A stretch of 23,486 bases of DNA from Afipia sp. GTDB lineage: Bacteria; Pseudomonadota; Alphaproteobacteria; Rhizobiales; Xanthobacteraceae. The translations under genes were made by a program, and so were the position numbers. Numbering within the stretch: the stretch's first letter is position 1; each line of letters opens with the position of its first letter. The notes beneath the pieces were generated by a model. That model did no database searches, was not told the origin of the DNA, and worked only from the letters and a program-made list of their open reading frames with translations. Shown piece by piece: positions 15,723 through 23,099 of this stretch. The DNA is taken from positions 1 to 23,486 of the forward strand of contig JAGVII010000788.1 in the NCBI GenBank assembly GCA_020056155.1, written 5' to 3'.

Positions 15723-15950
15723 ATGAAGCGTTTATTGTTGATTGGCTTTGCCACTTGCGCGCTTGTTGCCCTCCCGGCGCTGTCTGCCTCCGCAATGCCG
15801 CAGCCAAGCTCGACCCAGCCCACTGTTGGAAGCGATAATGCAATTGTTCTCGTCAAAGGCGGGCATGGTCACGGTCGCGGCCATATGGGACAAGGTGGAC
15901 GCGGACATCATTACGGCTGGGGCAGAGGCCGTCACCGTGGCTGGCGCTAA
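15723..15950 (+). CDS. Small exported Gly/His-rich protein
   Basis: A 75-residue protein with a signal peptide (MKRLLLIGFATCALVALPALS, ending ASA). The mature part of about 50 residues ends in a Gly/His/Arg/Trp tail (GGHGHGRGHMGQGG, RGHHYGWGRGRHRGW). Such tails can bind metal ions or nucleic acid, but the exact role is unknown. AAGG six bases before the ATG supports the start. It lies between the DUF1236 gene and the next exported protein on the same strand. Confidence 0.7.
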   Translation: MKRLLLIGFATCALVALPALSASAMPQPSSTQPTVGSDNAIVLVKGGHGHGRGHMGQGGRGHHYGWGRGRHRGWR

Positions 15951-15989
15951 GCTTGGAGCCCACTCAAATGATAAATGAAGGAAAAAGTC

Positions 15990-16283
15990 ATGAAAAGTAT
16001 TTCGCTTGGTGTTCTTGGAGTTGCGATGCTGTTGTCATCGGCAGCTATTTCCGCGCCAATTAATCCAACAGTCACCGGTGCACAGGAAACGTCGGCTGTT
16101 CAGCAAGTGCGTCTGGTATGTGATCGATATGGACGGTGCTACCGCGCCAGAGGTCCGAGATACGTCCGGCGTGGTTATGACGACGGGTATGCGCACCGTA
16201 GATATGGGTACTACGGCGGTAGCCGGGGATATTACGGTGGCGGCCCGACGATCGGTCTTAGCTTTGGCAATCGCGGCTGGTGA
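15990..16283 (+). CDS. Small exported Gly/Tyr/Arg-rich protein
   Basis: From ATG at 15990 the protein has 97 residues: signal peptide (MKSISLGVLGVAMLLSSAAISA), then CDRYGRC with two Cys, then a Tyr/Gly/Arg-rich part (RYVRRGYDDGYAHRRYGYYG) and a GGPTIGLSFGNRGW end. I prefer this start because AAGGAAAAA lies right before it; an in-frame ATG at 15975 would put extra charged residues before the signal. Function unknown; the composition is that of secreted or envelope glycine-rich proteins found in rhizobia. A strong terminator follows at 16311. Confidence 0.72.
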   Translation: MKSISLGVLGVAMLLSSAAISAPINPTVTGAQETSAVQQVRLVCDRYGRCYRARGPRYVRRGYDDGYAHRRYGYYGGSRGYYGGGPTIGLSFGNRGW

Positions 16284-16310
16284 TATTGTGATAGAGTAAT
16301 TTGTTAGAAG

Positions 16311-16333
16311 GCCCGGTTAGCACCGGGCTTTTT
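16311..16333 (+). terminator. Rho-independent terminator
   Basis: GCCCGGT (16311-16317) pairs with ACCGGGC (16322-16328) around TAGC, followed by TTTTT (16329-16333). This is a strong GC stem with a U-tract and ends the exported-protein cluster 27 bases after its last stop codon. Confidence 0.9.
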
Positions 16334-16885
16334 CTTTGGTGCACAGGAACGTCGCTCATCTGGCAGTCCGTAAACTTGATCGGAGCGCGCGGTAGAAAGC
16401 TCGCCGATGGAAATATCGCGGGTCAAGTCAAGCAGATTGGTGAGATGAAGCAACTTATTGCGAACCTATCTCGGAAGCCAATCACAGCAAATGCGCCGGA
16501 TATTCCCTCCAGTAGCGTATAAAAGCTGCGGTTGATCCAAGTCTGCTTTCCTGCAACGAAGAGACGTTCCATAACGCGTCATTCCGCGAATCTAGTCCGG
16601 CCGGTTGCTCTCGCGCAGACCGCTGTGGAAAGCCGAAATTAGCCTTGACGTTCATAACGGGCACGCCCTAGCTTTTGGCCGTCAAGAGGCGTAGCCGATT
16701 TGCCGCCGACAAACGTCTGAAACATCCACGCAGTGCAGACTGCCCGGTGTTGATCGCGCCCGCGAACGTTTCCCATCTGCTGATCACCAAGGAGGGTGTC
16801 CGAAATGATGTGTCCGCTCACGCGGCTGTCGTTGTCGTACACCTGAAGGTGTTCGTGACAGCCGCCCTTACTGAGGAGGTTGTCC
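16334..16885. other. Gap upstream of the methyltransferase cassette, with one possible tiny ORF
   Basis: No gene of recognisable product is seen. At 16805-16846 a 13-codon frame (MMCPLTRLSLSYT) is preceded by a strong AAGGAGGG (16789-16796) at eight bases spacing; it could be a leader peptide or a broken gene start. The last bases (16873-16879, GAGGAGG) are the ribosome site of the methyltransferase. Confidence 0.35.
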
Positions 16886-18277
16886 ATGATCGCGCGATTG
16901 CCAGGCGGCAAATTGCTGGTGCAGAAGCATCAAAGCCGCCGTAGTCAGTCCAACGATACTCTATCCGAACTCAAGCAGCTGGTTCGATCGCAAACGATCG
17001 AGCAGTGGCCGATCGATGCTGTCCGAACTGGCCGTCGCCGAACGCGCGTGCATCCCTCTAACAAGCACAACTCTCTGTGCCGATCCATCGCATCGTTTAA
17101 AGTCTTCTTCCCCCTGCTGGTCGATCCAGCTGGCAATCTGATCTCTGGATACGCGCGGCTTAAGGTAGCGGCAGAGCTCGGCTTCGACACGGTCCCCGTC
17201 ATTGTTGTCTCGCATCTGTCGGACAGCGAAAGGCGCCTTTACGCCATCGCAGACAATCGTATCCAGGAGTTGGCTGCGTGGAACATGGACGAACTCAAAA
17301 TCGAGCTCCGGGAAATCGGTATTGCAGATCCAGAGTTGGACCTGACTCTGTCGGGCTTCGATACTCCTGAGATCGACCGTATCGTTGGACTGAACGACAC
17401 CCTCGTCGAGGAGATCGACAACACCCCTCCCCTGCAAGCGAGAGCTGTGTCCCGCGAAGGCGATCTATGGCTGCTAGGTTCTCACAAAGTCTTCTGCGGT
17501 AGCGCACTCGAAGCCGCGAGCTATGCCGCTCTTATGCACAAAGAGCGCGCTCAGATGGTCCTCACGGATCCTCCCTTCAACGTCTCGATCAATGGTCATG
17601 TGCGCACCAAAGGCACGACGCACCGCGAGTTCGTAGCGGGCTCGGGCGAGATGTCGGAACAGCAGTTTACCGATTTTCTGGGACGCTTTTTAAAGCGCGT
17701 TCGCGAGCTTTCCGAGCATGGCGCGATTGTGTACGTCTTCATGGATCATAGTCACTCGCTCGAACTGCAGGCTGCGGCATATCCTATATTCGGCAAACAT
17801 AAGACCTTGTGCGTTTGGGCCAAGGATGCGGCCGGCATGGGTAGCTTCTATCGCTCCCAGCATGAACTGGTGTTCGTCTTCAAAAACGGCAACGGTCGGC
17901 ACATTAACAACTTCAATCTTGGAGAAAAGGGCCGCTACCGGACCAACGTCTGGCGCTATCCCGGCGCAAATACCGGTTATGATCGGCGCGATGCGCTAGA
18001 AATGCATCCCACCGTCAAGCCCGTCGCCATGTTCGTTGATGCGATGCTGGACTGCTCTCACCGCGGCGGAATCGTACTCGATTGCTTTGGTGGTAGCGGC
18101 GTTACCTTGATTGCCGCGGAACGCACTCAAAGGATCGCTCGCGTCATCGAGCTTGATCCTCTCTATGTCGATCTCATGATTCGTCGCTGGCAGGCTTTCA
18201 CGGGGAAGACCGCCATTCACACCGCAACCGGTATGACGTTCGCTGAGCGAGAAACGCAGTTGAAGGAGGGGCAGTGA
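16886..18277 (+). CDS. ParB-like domain/DNA methyltransferase fusion (beta class, N6A or N4C)
   Basis: The 463-residue protein has two parts. Residues 40-150 form a ParB/Srx-like domain (LISGYARLKVAAELG, VPVIVVSHLSDSERRLYAIADNRI). Its first motif is worn: TRVH stands where NARTH is usual. Residues 190-440 form an amino-methyltransferase of the beta order: LTDPPFNV (motif IV, 226-233) comes before DCFGGSGVTLIAAE (motif I, 399-412), with HPTVKPV at 374-380. It should methylate adenine N6 or cytosine N4 in DNA; the target site is unknown. The ATG at 16886 has GAGGAGG six bases before it. The stop overlaps DUF5681 by one base (TGATG), and no restriction enzyme gene is near, so it fits a phage-type orphan methylase. 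Confidence 0.88.
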   Translation: MIARLPGGKLLVQKHQSRRSQSNDTLSELKQLVRSQTIEQWPIDAVRTGRRRTRVHPSNKHNSLCRSIASFKVFFPLLVDPAGNLISGYARLKVAAELGFDTVPVIVVSHLSDSERRLYAIADNRIQELAAWNMDELKIELREIGIADPELDLTLSGFDTPEIDRIVGLNDTLVEEIDNTPPLQARAVSREGDLWLLGSHKVFCGSALEAASYAALMHKERAQMVLTDPPFNVSINGHVRTKGTTHREFVAGSGEMSEQQFTDFLGRFLKRVRELSEHGAIVYVFMDHSHSLELQAAAYPIFGKHKTLCVWAKDAAGMGSFYRSQHELVFVFKNGNGRHINNFNLGEKGRYRTNVWRYPGANTGYDRRDALEMHPTVKPVAMFVDAMLDCSHRGGIVLDCFGGSGVTLIAAERTQRIARVIELDPLYVDLMIRRWQAFTGKTAIHTATGMTFAERETQLKEGQ

Positions 18278-18681
18278 TGGCGAAGGCTCAGAAGTCAAAA
18301 GTTGGTTATAAGAATCCGCCGAAGCATGGACAGTTCAAGAAGGGTCAATCAGGTAATGCCAAGGGTCGCCCCCGGGGCGCCAAGGGGATCAAGACCTTGC
18401 TCGCCAAGGAATTGGGCTCAAGGATCACGATAGGAGCTGGTGGGCAGCAGCGGCGCGTGAAACGCTCTGAGGCATTGGTCAAGGGACTGGTAAACGACGC
18501 TTTACGTGGCAAGGATCGGCCTCGTGACACTGTTCTCCGCATGGCCGATCAGATTGAGCAGGATGCTCAGGCAAGACAATCGCGAGAGCTGTCAGCTGAG
18601 GACCAAGCAATTCTTGATCGCTATTTTGAACGCCGCCTTAAGGGCCTCAGGCGGTCGCAACAAGATGATACGGAGTTCTGA
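18277..18681 (+). CDS. DUF5681 protein
   Basis: A 134-residue protein that starts with the DUF5681 signature VGYKNPPKHGQFKKGQSGNAKGRPRGAKG, split here over residues 9-37: a very basic Gly/Lys/Arg segment. A helix-rich part follows (RSEALVKGLVNDALRG, ADQIEQDAQARQ) and an end that is acidic then basic. The family has no proven function. In phage-like gene sets it is often next to large terminase genes, so a role as small terminase-like DNA binder is plausible. ATG at 18277 overlaps the methylase stop, AGGAGGGG lies upstream, and the end overlaps the terminase by 17 bases: tight coupling. Confidence 0.85.
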   Translation: MAKAQKSKVGYKNPPKHGQFKKGQSGNAKGRPRGAKGIKTLLAKELGSRITIGAGGQQRRVKRSEALVKGLVNDALRGKDRPRDTVLRMADQIEQDAQARQSRELSAEDQAILDRYFERRLKGLRRSQQDDTEF

Positions 18682-20170
18682 CTTGTCGCTGTTCGATGAT
18701 GCTGATGTGCTCAAGTCGGCACTGCGCAACGATTTTCTTTCATTCGTTGCCAAGTGCTTCGTTTATCTCAACCCTGGCCAGATATTTCATTCAAACTGGC
18801 ATCTTGAAGCTATTAGCCACAAGCTTGATGAGTGCCGAAAGGGCCACATCAAGCGGCTGGTGATCTTGTTGCCGCCCCGTCACCTTAAATCAACGATTAC
18901 TTCGGTCGCGTGGCCCGCATTTGTACTTGGCCATGCTCCTCAAACGAAGTTTATCTGTGCCAGCTACGGCCAGGAGTTGGCCAACAAGCTGTCGAATGAC
19001 ACTCGCAGCATTATGAATTCTGAATGGTACCGAAATCTTTTTCCCGGAACTTGCATAAGCCCTCAAAAAGATACCCAGCACTATTTCGAGACCACCGATC
19101 ATGCTGGGCGCTTTGCGACGTCTGTTGGTGGCCCCATGACGGGCTTCGGGTGCGACATTCTCATTGTTGACGACCCTCAGAAGCCCTCTGACATGGTTCA
19201 CGAAACCTCACGTCAGAGAGCACCCGACTGGCTCTTCAACACGGCTTTCTCCCGCTTCAATGATCCCAAGAATGGCATTGCGGTCATCGTCATGCAGCGT
19301 CTGGGCGAAGATGACCTCATTGGCGCACTCGAGAACGTAACGGACGTTGAGGTACTAAAGATTCCTACCCGAGCCGAAGTAGCGATAACTTACGATCTCG
19401 GTGATGATCTACATCACACATTTTCTGCCGGAGACTTCCTGCAGGAGGAGCGCTTCGGACTGCAAGAATTCGAGGCCAAGCGTGTAGAGATGGGCAGCAA
19501 GGACTTTTCAGCCCAGTATCAACAAGAGCCCCTTCCCTCTGATGGCGGCGTATTCCATTGGGACTGGTTCACTCAGTGTGACGAGCTTCCCGAGGTTTCC
19601 GAACTTATTATGAGTGTCGACGTTGCGGCGACCGAAGCGGGAGGAAACTACACTGCAATGACACTCTGGGGGCATTTGAATGGGCACTGGTATTTGGTGG
19701 ACGCGCGCCGCTATCAACACGATCTGGCGAAGGTTCGACAAACTATACAAGCTCTTGATAAGCAGTATCAACCTGACTTACTCGTCATCGATAGCGGTGG
19801 CGTCGGCAACGGCCTCATCGCCGAATTACGGGATCGGGGCTATAAACATATCCGGCCGACGGGCGCTTCCACGAGCAAGCTCGAGCGGGCCTATGACATC
19901 GCCGCAATGGTCGAAGCGGGGCGTGTCCATGTGCTATCAAGCATCGCCAAACTGGCCGAATTCCGAAGAGAGGTCATATCGTTTCCTGAGGGAAAGTCAG
20001 CCGACTTCATCGACAGCATGACTCAGGTCCTCCGACGTCCAGACAGGGCCATTAGATATGCGCGGCAACACAAGCGGGGTGGTCGCCAGCTTCTCAATTA
20101 TGGGCATAGCGGCGTTCATTCATCGGTCCGCCGTCTTATCTCGACGCCGCGGGGATGGATCTTAAAGTGA
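18665..20170 (+). CDS. Phage-type terminase large subunit (TerL)
   Basis: The 501-residue frame from ATG 18665 has both halves of a TerL. ATPase: Walker-A-like LLPPRHLKST (68-77), Walker B ILIVDDPQ (165-172), and the coupling motif near GIAVIVMQRLGEDDLIG (204-220). RNase-H-like nuclease: SVDVAAT (D319), LLVIDSGGVGNGL (D376) and SADFIDSMTQ (D447, D450), the three acidic sites expected. It would cut and pump DNA into a procapsid. However, after SMTQVL the end (RRPDRAIRYARQHKRGG onwards) does not look like the usual short TerL tail, so a late frameshift is possible. No portal or capsid gene follows. Confidence 0.85.
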   Translation: MIRSSDLSLFDDADVLKSALRNDFLSFVAKCFVYLNPGQIFHSNWHLEAISHKLDECRKGHIKRLVILLPPRHLKSTITSVAWPAFVLGHAPQTKFICASYGQELANKLSNDTRSIMNSEWYRNLFPGTCISPQKDTQHYFETTDHAGRFATSVGGPMTGFGCDILIVDDPQKPSDMVHETSRQRAPDWLFNTAFSRFNDPKNGIAVIVMQRLGEDDLIGALENVTDVEVLKIPTRAEVAITYDLGDDLHHTFSAGDFLQEERFGLQEFEAKRVEMGSKDFSAQYQQEPLPSDGGVFHWDWFTQCDELPEVSELIMSVDVAATEAGGNYTAMTLWGHLNGHWYLVDARRYQHDLAKVRQTIQALDKQYQPDLLVIDSGGVGNGLIAELRDRGYKHIRPTGASTSKLERAYDIAAMVEAGRVHVLSSIAKLAEFRREVISFPEGKSADFIDSMTQVLRRPDRAIRYARQHKRGGRQLLNYGHSGVHSSVRRLISTPRGWILK

Positions 20171-20374
20171 CTTATAACGCGGTGGGCTGTTTCCGTCCGT
20201 ACCAGCACCGACAGCTATCGGCCGTTCCTACTGAAATTGCGCTGAGTGAAATAAAGATATTGAATCCGTTGTCCAGATCACAGCTTCCCGCCCACGTCTA
20301 TTCGAGATCAGAGAATGCCGCGACAGATCAACGTCGCCATCGATCTCCGCAAAATTTGGTGTTGAATTTTTCGA
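20171..20374. other. Non-coding stretch after the terminase
   Basis: I see no gene. The next phage genes that would be expected (portal, capsid) are absent; the sequence ends in the small ORF at 20375-20512 and then the IS at 20524. Confidence 0.4.
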
Positions 20375-20512
20375 CTACTTCCTCACGCGCATGACCACCG
20401 TGCCTGCTGGACCCGTCGCGCATATGTAGGAGTAAGTATCGGCTTGGCCTGCCGCAATAATATCCACATCGACCGAAATAGGTGGAATCGGAGTAGACCA
20501 ATTCTGCGGCAT
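20375..20512 (-). CDS. Possible 45-residue hypothetical protein or cut-off C-terminus
   Basis: On the minus strand the frame from ATG 20512 reads MPQNWSTPIPPISV, then AAGQADTYSYICATGPAGTV, then VMRVRK-stop. The sequence has natural composition and does not look like a shadow, since nothing codes on the other strand. The frame continues open upstream to the IS end at 20524, so it may be the last part of a gene cut by the IS. There is no ribosome site before the ATG. I do not recognise a family. Confidence 0.35.
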   Translation of the reverse strand: MPQNWSTPIPPISVDVDIIAAGQADTYSYICATGPAGTVVMRVRK

Positions 20513-20523
20513 AGGCTGGACCG

Positions 20524-21618
20524 CTGTCCCTGTCGGCAACTAAATCCGGATGTATTGGTGATGCAATCCGCCCAGGATTGGCATGGGTAAAATGCAGCCG
20601 ACAGTCTCGATGGGCCGGGTGACCGGCGAATCCTTGTTCAATGAGAGGTGCGTACGGGTTTGATTGTAGTATTTTGTATAAGATCGAAGTAGATGCCGAA
20701 GATGCTCCTCGCCAAATACGACGACATGGTCAAGGCAATCCCGTCGAATCGAGCCGATAAGCCTTTCACAATATCCATTCTGCCATGGTGAGCGCGGGGA
20801 CGTTGGTCGATCCCGAATGCCCATCGCCCAAATTCGCCGGACGACAATATCGCCATAAGCGCGATCTCGGTCGCGAATGATGTATTGCGGCGTTTCCTCC
20901 CAACCGAATGCTTCGGTGAGTTGACGAGCGATCCAATCGGCACTCGGATGCGCGGTCACTCCGATCCAGAGGATCTCGCGGCGACCATGGTGCAGAATCA
21001 AGAAACCGTACAGCAGTCGGAACGAGATCGTAGGAACCACGAACAAGTCCATCGAGGCGACACCATTCGCATGGTTGTGAAGAAACGTCTTCCATCCCTG
21101 GCTCGGAGGTCGTCTCCTCCGAGCCATGTACTTGGCAACCGTTGTCTGCCCGATATCGATGCCAAGCTTGAGGAGTTCGCCGTGGATCCGTGGGGCTCCC
21201 CAGAGCGGGTTTGCGAGGCTGATGTCTCGGACCAACTGCCTAACGTCCACTGGCACCTTCGGGCGACCACCACGCGGTCGCGATCTCCATCGCCAATACA
21301 GGCGAAAACCAGCTCGGTGCCAACGAATGACGGTTCCCGGCCTGACGATCGCCAGGACATTCAGTACATCAGGAGCCAGGGCATAGAGCCCAGTAAATAC
21401 CATCCGGTCGATGCTGCCGAAGGTCGGCCGCTTCGGAGACTTGCGCCGCAGGATATTGAGCTGGTGGCGAAGCGCCAGAATCTCGATTTCCAGCGAAGCG
21501 CGACCGGAACAATCCGATCAGCCCGCACCAGATCAGTTTGCAGAGGTCGATCATCGAGCAGAAGCTTCACCCGATTCGCTGCTGTCCGCCAGTCGTATTA
21601 GGTTTGCGACAGGGACAG
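20524..21618 (-). mobile_element. Insertion sequence with an rve-type transposase, frameshifted
   Basis: Terminal inverted repeats CTGTCCCTGTCG at 20524-20535 and at the other end (complement at 21607-21618) bound a 1095-base element. One transposase gene fills it on the minus strand, ending close to the left repeat. No target duplication is clear (ACCG before, TGAG after). The same terminal repeat, with one change, is in the remnant at 2011-2022. I cannot name the IS family with certainty. Confidence 0.82.
20540..21554 (-). pseudogene. IS transposase (DDE integrase core) with a frameshift near the N-terminus
   Basis: From ATG 21554 the gene reads MIDLCKLIWCGLIGLFRSR, then at about 21497-21502 the frame breaks. 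In the next frame, RASLEIEILALRHQLNILRR leads on to the main part from 21403, MVFTGLYALAP, and the rest of the family. CGCTTCG on the coding strand would need an extra GC to restore RSRASLE, so a two-base loss is likely. The rest is complete: NPLWGAPRIHGELLKLG, first Asp in SMDLFVVPT, second Asp in IIRDRDRAYGD, Glu in SPWQNGYCERLIGSIRRD, end YYNQTRTHLSLN. A shorter product from ATG 21403 (287 residues) keeps the triad but lacks the start. Confidence 0.75.
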
Positions 21619-21802
21619 TGAGATACGCCCATTTGGTAGGGCTTTCTCGCAAAAATCCCTACGCAAAGAACAGGGAACGAACAGGCCCAGAACAGCGAAT
21701 TTTCAGGACCGATCAGGGATTGCGGCACGGAAGCTTCGGTTTCCTTCGACTAGTCTTCTGGGGAACTGCTCCGATCTTGCGGTTGTGTGTTCCAAATCCG
21801 CA
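21619..21802. other. Short non-coding stretch between IS and adenylate kinase
   Basis: This holds the end of the adenylate kinase transcript. A plus-strand frame (KNPYAKNRERTGPEQRIF) is open but resembles a spurious ORF type I have seen near rhizobial mobile elements. No terminator stem with T-run is clear. Confidence 0.3.
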
Positions 21803-22387
21803 TCATCCGCGCCCAATCATCTTGAAAATCTCCGAAGTGACGTCGTCAGCTGGCTGCAGGCCATCGATGCTCCGGAGAATAGTCCTTACGCGGTAGTAAT
21901 CGATGAGCGGTGCCGACTGTTCACTGTAGGCGTCAAGTCGAACCTTAAGAGCCTCGGGATTGTCGTCTACGCGCACGGCCTGCCCCGCTTCCGTTGTCTC
22001 TCGCGCCCTGTTCATGATCCGGTTAAGGAGGACGTCTTCGTTCGCTCGCAGTTCTATAACGTGATCGAGATGAATCCGGTCAGTATAAAGAAGGTCGTCA
22101 AACGTAACCGCCTGCGAGATCGTGCGAGGAAATCCGTCAAGCACGAACCCATTTTTAGCGTCGGGTTGCCGTATCCGTTCGATCACCGCAGCAATAACAA
22201 GCTGATCGGAAACAAGCTTGCCGTCTGCCATTGTTTGCTGAAGTTTCTTCCCTATGCAGGTTTCCTCCAGTGCGGCTGCGCGCAGCATGTCTCCGGTTGA
22301 AAGGTGGGGCAACTTGTATGCATCAACGACGCGTTTGGCTTGCGTGCCCTTGCCCGCCCCAGGGGGCCCCAGCAAAACTATTCTCAT
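21803..22387 (-). CDS. adk: Adenylate kinase (short-lid type)
   Basis: The 194-residue enzyme converts ATP + AMP to 2 ADP in the cytoplasm. The P-loop GPPGAGKGTQ is at residues 7-16, STGDMLR (about 30-36) binds AMP, FVLDGFPRT (about 79-87) is the conserved Asp-Gly-Phe-Pro-Arg-Thr, and DDNPEALKVRLDAY (about 142-155) is the C-terminal part of the lid region. There is no zinc-type extended lid. The start is the ATG at 22387, seen as MRIVLLGPPG; the frame is open further upstream, but AAGGTAG lies just before this ATG. It overlaps the GNAT gene by ATGA. Housekeeping adk normally sits in the ribosomal protein cluster, so this may be a second copy. Confidence 0.92.
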   Translation of the reverse strand: MRIVLLGPPGAGKGTQAKRVVDAYKLPHLSTGDMLRAAALEETCIGKKLQQTMADGKLVSDQLVIAAVIERIRQPDAKNGFVLDGFPRTISQAVTFDDLLYTDRIHLDHVIELRANEDVLLNRIMNRARETTEAGQAVRVDDNPEALKVRLDAYSEQSAPLIDYYRVRTILRSIDGLQPADDVTSEIFKMIGRG

Positions 22388-22989
22388 CGATCTACCTTTC
22401 TTTTCGCCTGGCCAGATGCCGCTGGAGGGAGCGAAAGCTGGCTCTTTAGCGCCAACCAATAAGATTTTTGTGCGTAGTCGAACAACCCCAGATGTTCAGC
22501 GACGGCCTCGGTCGCCAGACTCGTCAAGTCGGCTTGCGGCAAGCGCACAAAGGCTTCGGCCTCGGCACCGGATACGACGATTTTCAAGCCTTGTTTGCGT
22601 GCCAGATGCATCATGGCAGCATTCTCAATCAGGCAGTTCATGAAAAGGGCGCGCACACCCCAATTGCGGGCGCGCGCTGCGCAGCGCTCCAGCAGGGCCT
22701 CACCGATCCCTTGACCTCTATTCGGCGACAGGACCGATACACCCAACTGAGCATGTCCATCCTCGCGGGCGAGATGGGCCGCCCCCACAATCGCCAAATT
22801 GTCGTCAGTAACAACGAAAACAACATCGTGAGGCAGATCGATGCCATCGATATAATGGCGCACACCATCATCGGACAGCGCTTGCCCAAACCTTAGGCGG
22901 CGGTCTTCTGCGCTGAGGGCGAGCAGATGAGCGAGCAGTTGTGGACGCTCATCTGAGCGTGACTCTCGCGTCCTAACACCCAGATACAA
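22384..22989 (-). CDS. GNAT-family N-acetyltransferase
   Basis: The 201-residue protein has the GNAT core: VVFVVTDDNLAIVGAAHLA (strands 2-3), then LGVSVLSPNRGQGIGEALLERC with the acetyl-CoA pyrophosphate loop NRGQGIG, then ALFMNCLIENAAMMHLARKQG (helix and beta-5). The acceptor (protein Lys, small amine or antibiotic) is not known. The start is TTG at 22989 with GGAGGAGG just upstream, well supported by spacing. Its stop overlaps the adk ATG by four bases, so the two are translated as a coupled pair. The N-terminal part (RPQLLAHLLALSAEDRRLRFG) is typical for a large group of alphaproteobacterial GNATs. Confidence 0.85.
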   Translation of the reverse strand: MYLGVRTRESRSDERPQLLAHLLALSAEDRRLRFGQALSDDGVRHYIDGIDLPHDVVFVVTDDNLAIVGAAHLAREDGHAQLGVSVLSPNRGQGIGEALLERCAARARNWGVRALFMNCLIENAAMMHLARKQGLKIVVSGAEAEAFVRLPQADLTSLATEAVAEHLGLFDYAQKSYWLALKSQLSLPPAASGQAKRKVDR

Positions 22990-23099
22990 TGCCTCCTCCG
23001 ATCACCCTTATCCAGCGCATCGGTCCACCCTCTCTGCTGACGCCACAGGCACATCCAACTTCGATTTTCGAGTCGGATGTACCGTATGGCGCCGTTTGC

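Noticed and set aside
16639..16911. 90-residue minus-strand frame before the methyltransferase
   Set aside because: No motif, no ribosome site, and it runs into the methyltransferase start on the other strand.
16886..18277. Restriction-modification system
   Set aside because: No endonuclease gene is near; the neighbours are DUF5681 and TerL, so a phage-type orphan methylase fits better.
20885..21601. 238-residue plus-strand open frame
   Set aside because: It is antisense to the rve transposase with full DDE motifs; Arg/Ser-rich composition typical of a shadow.
2011..21618. Composite transposon bounded by the two related IS copies
   Set aside because: Both copies are in the same orientation, but they differ at many positions and one is a 246-base remnant, so they are unlikely to be the ends of one unit.
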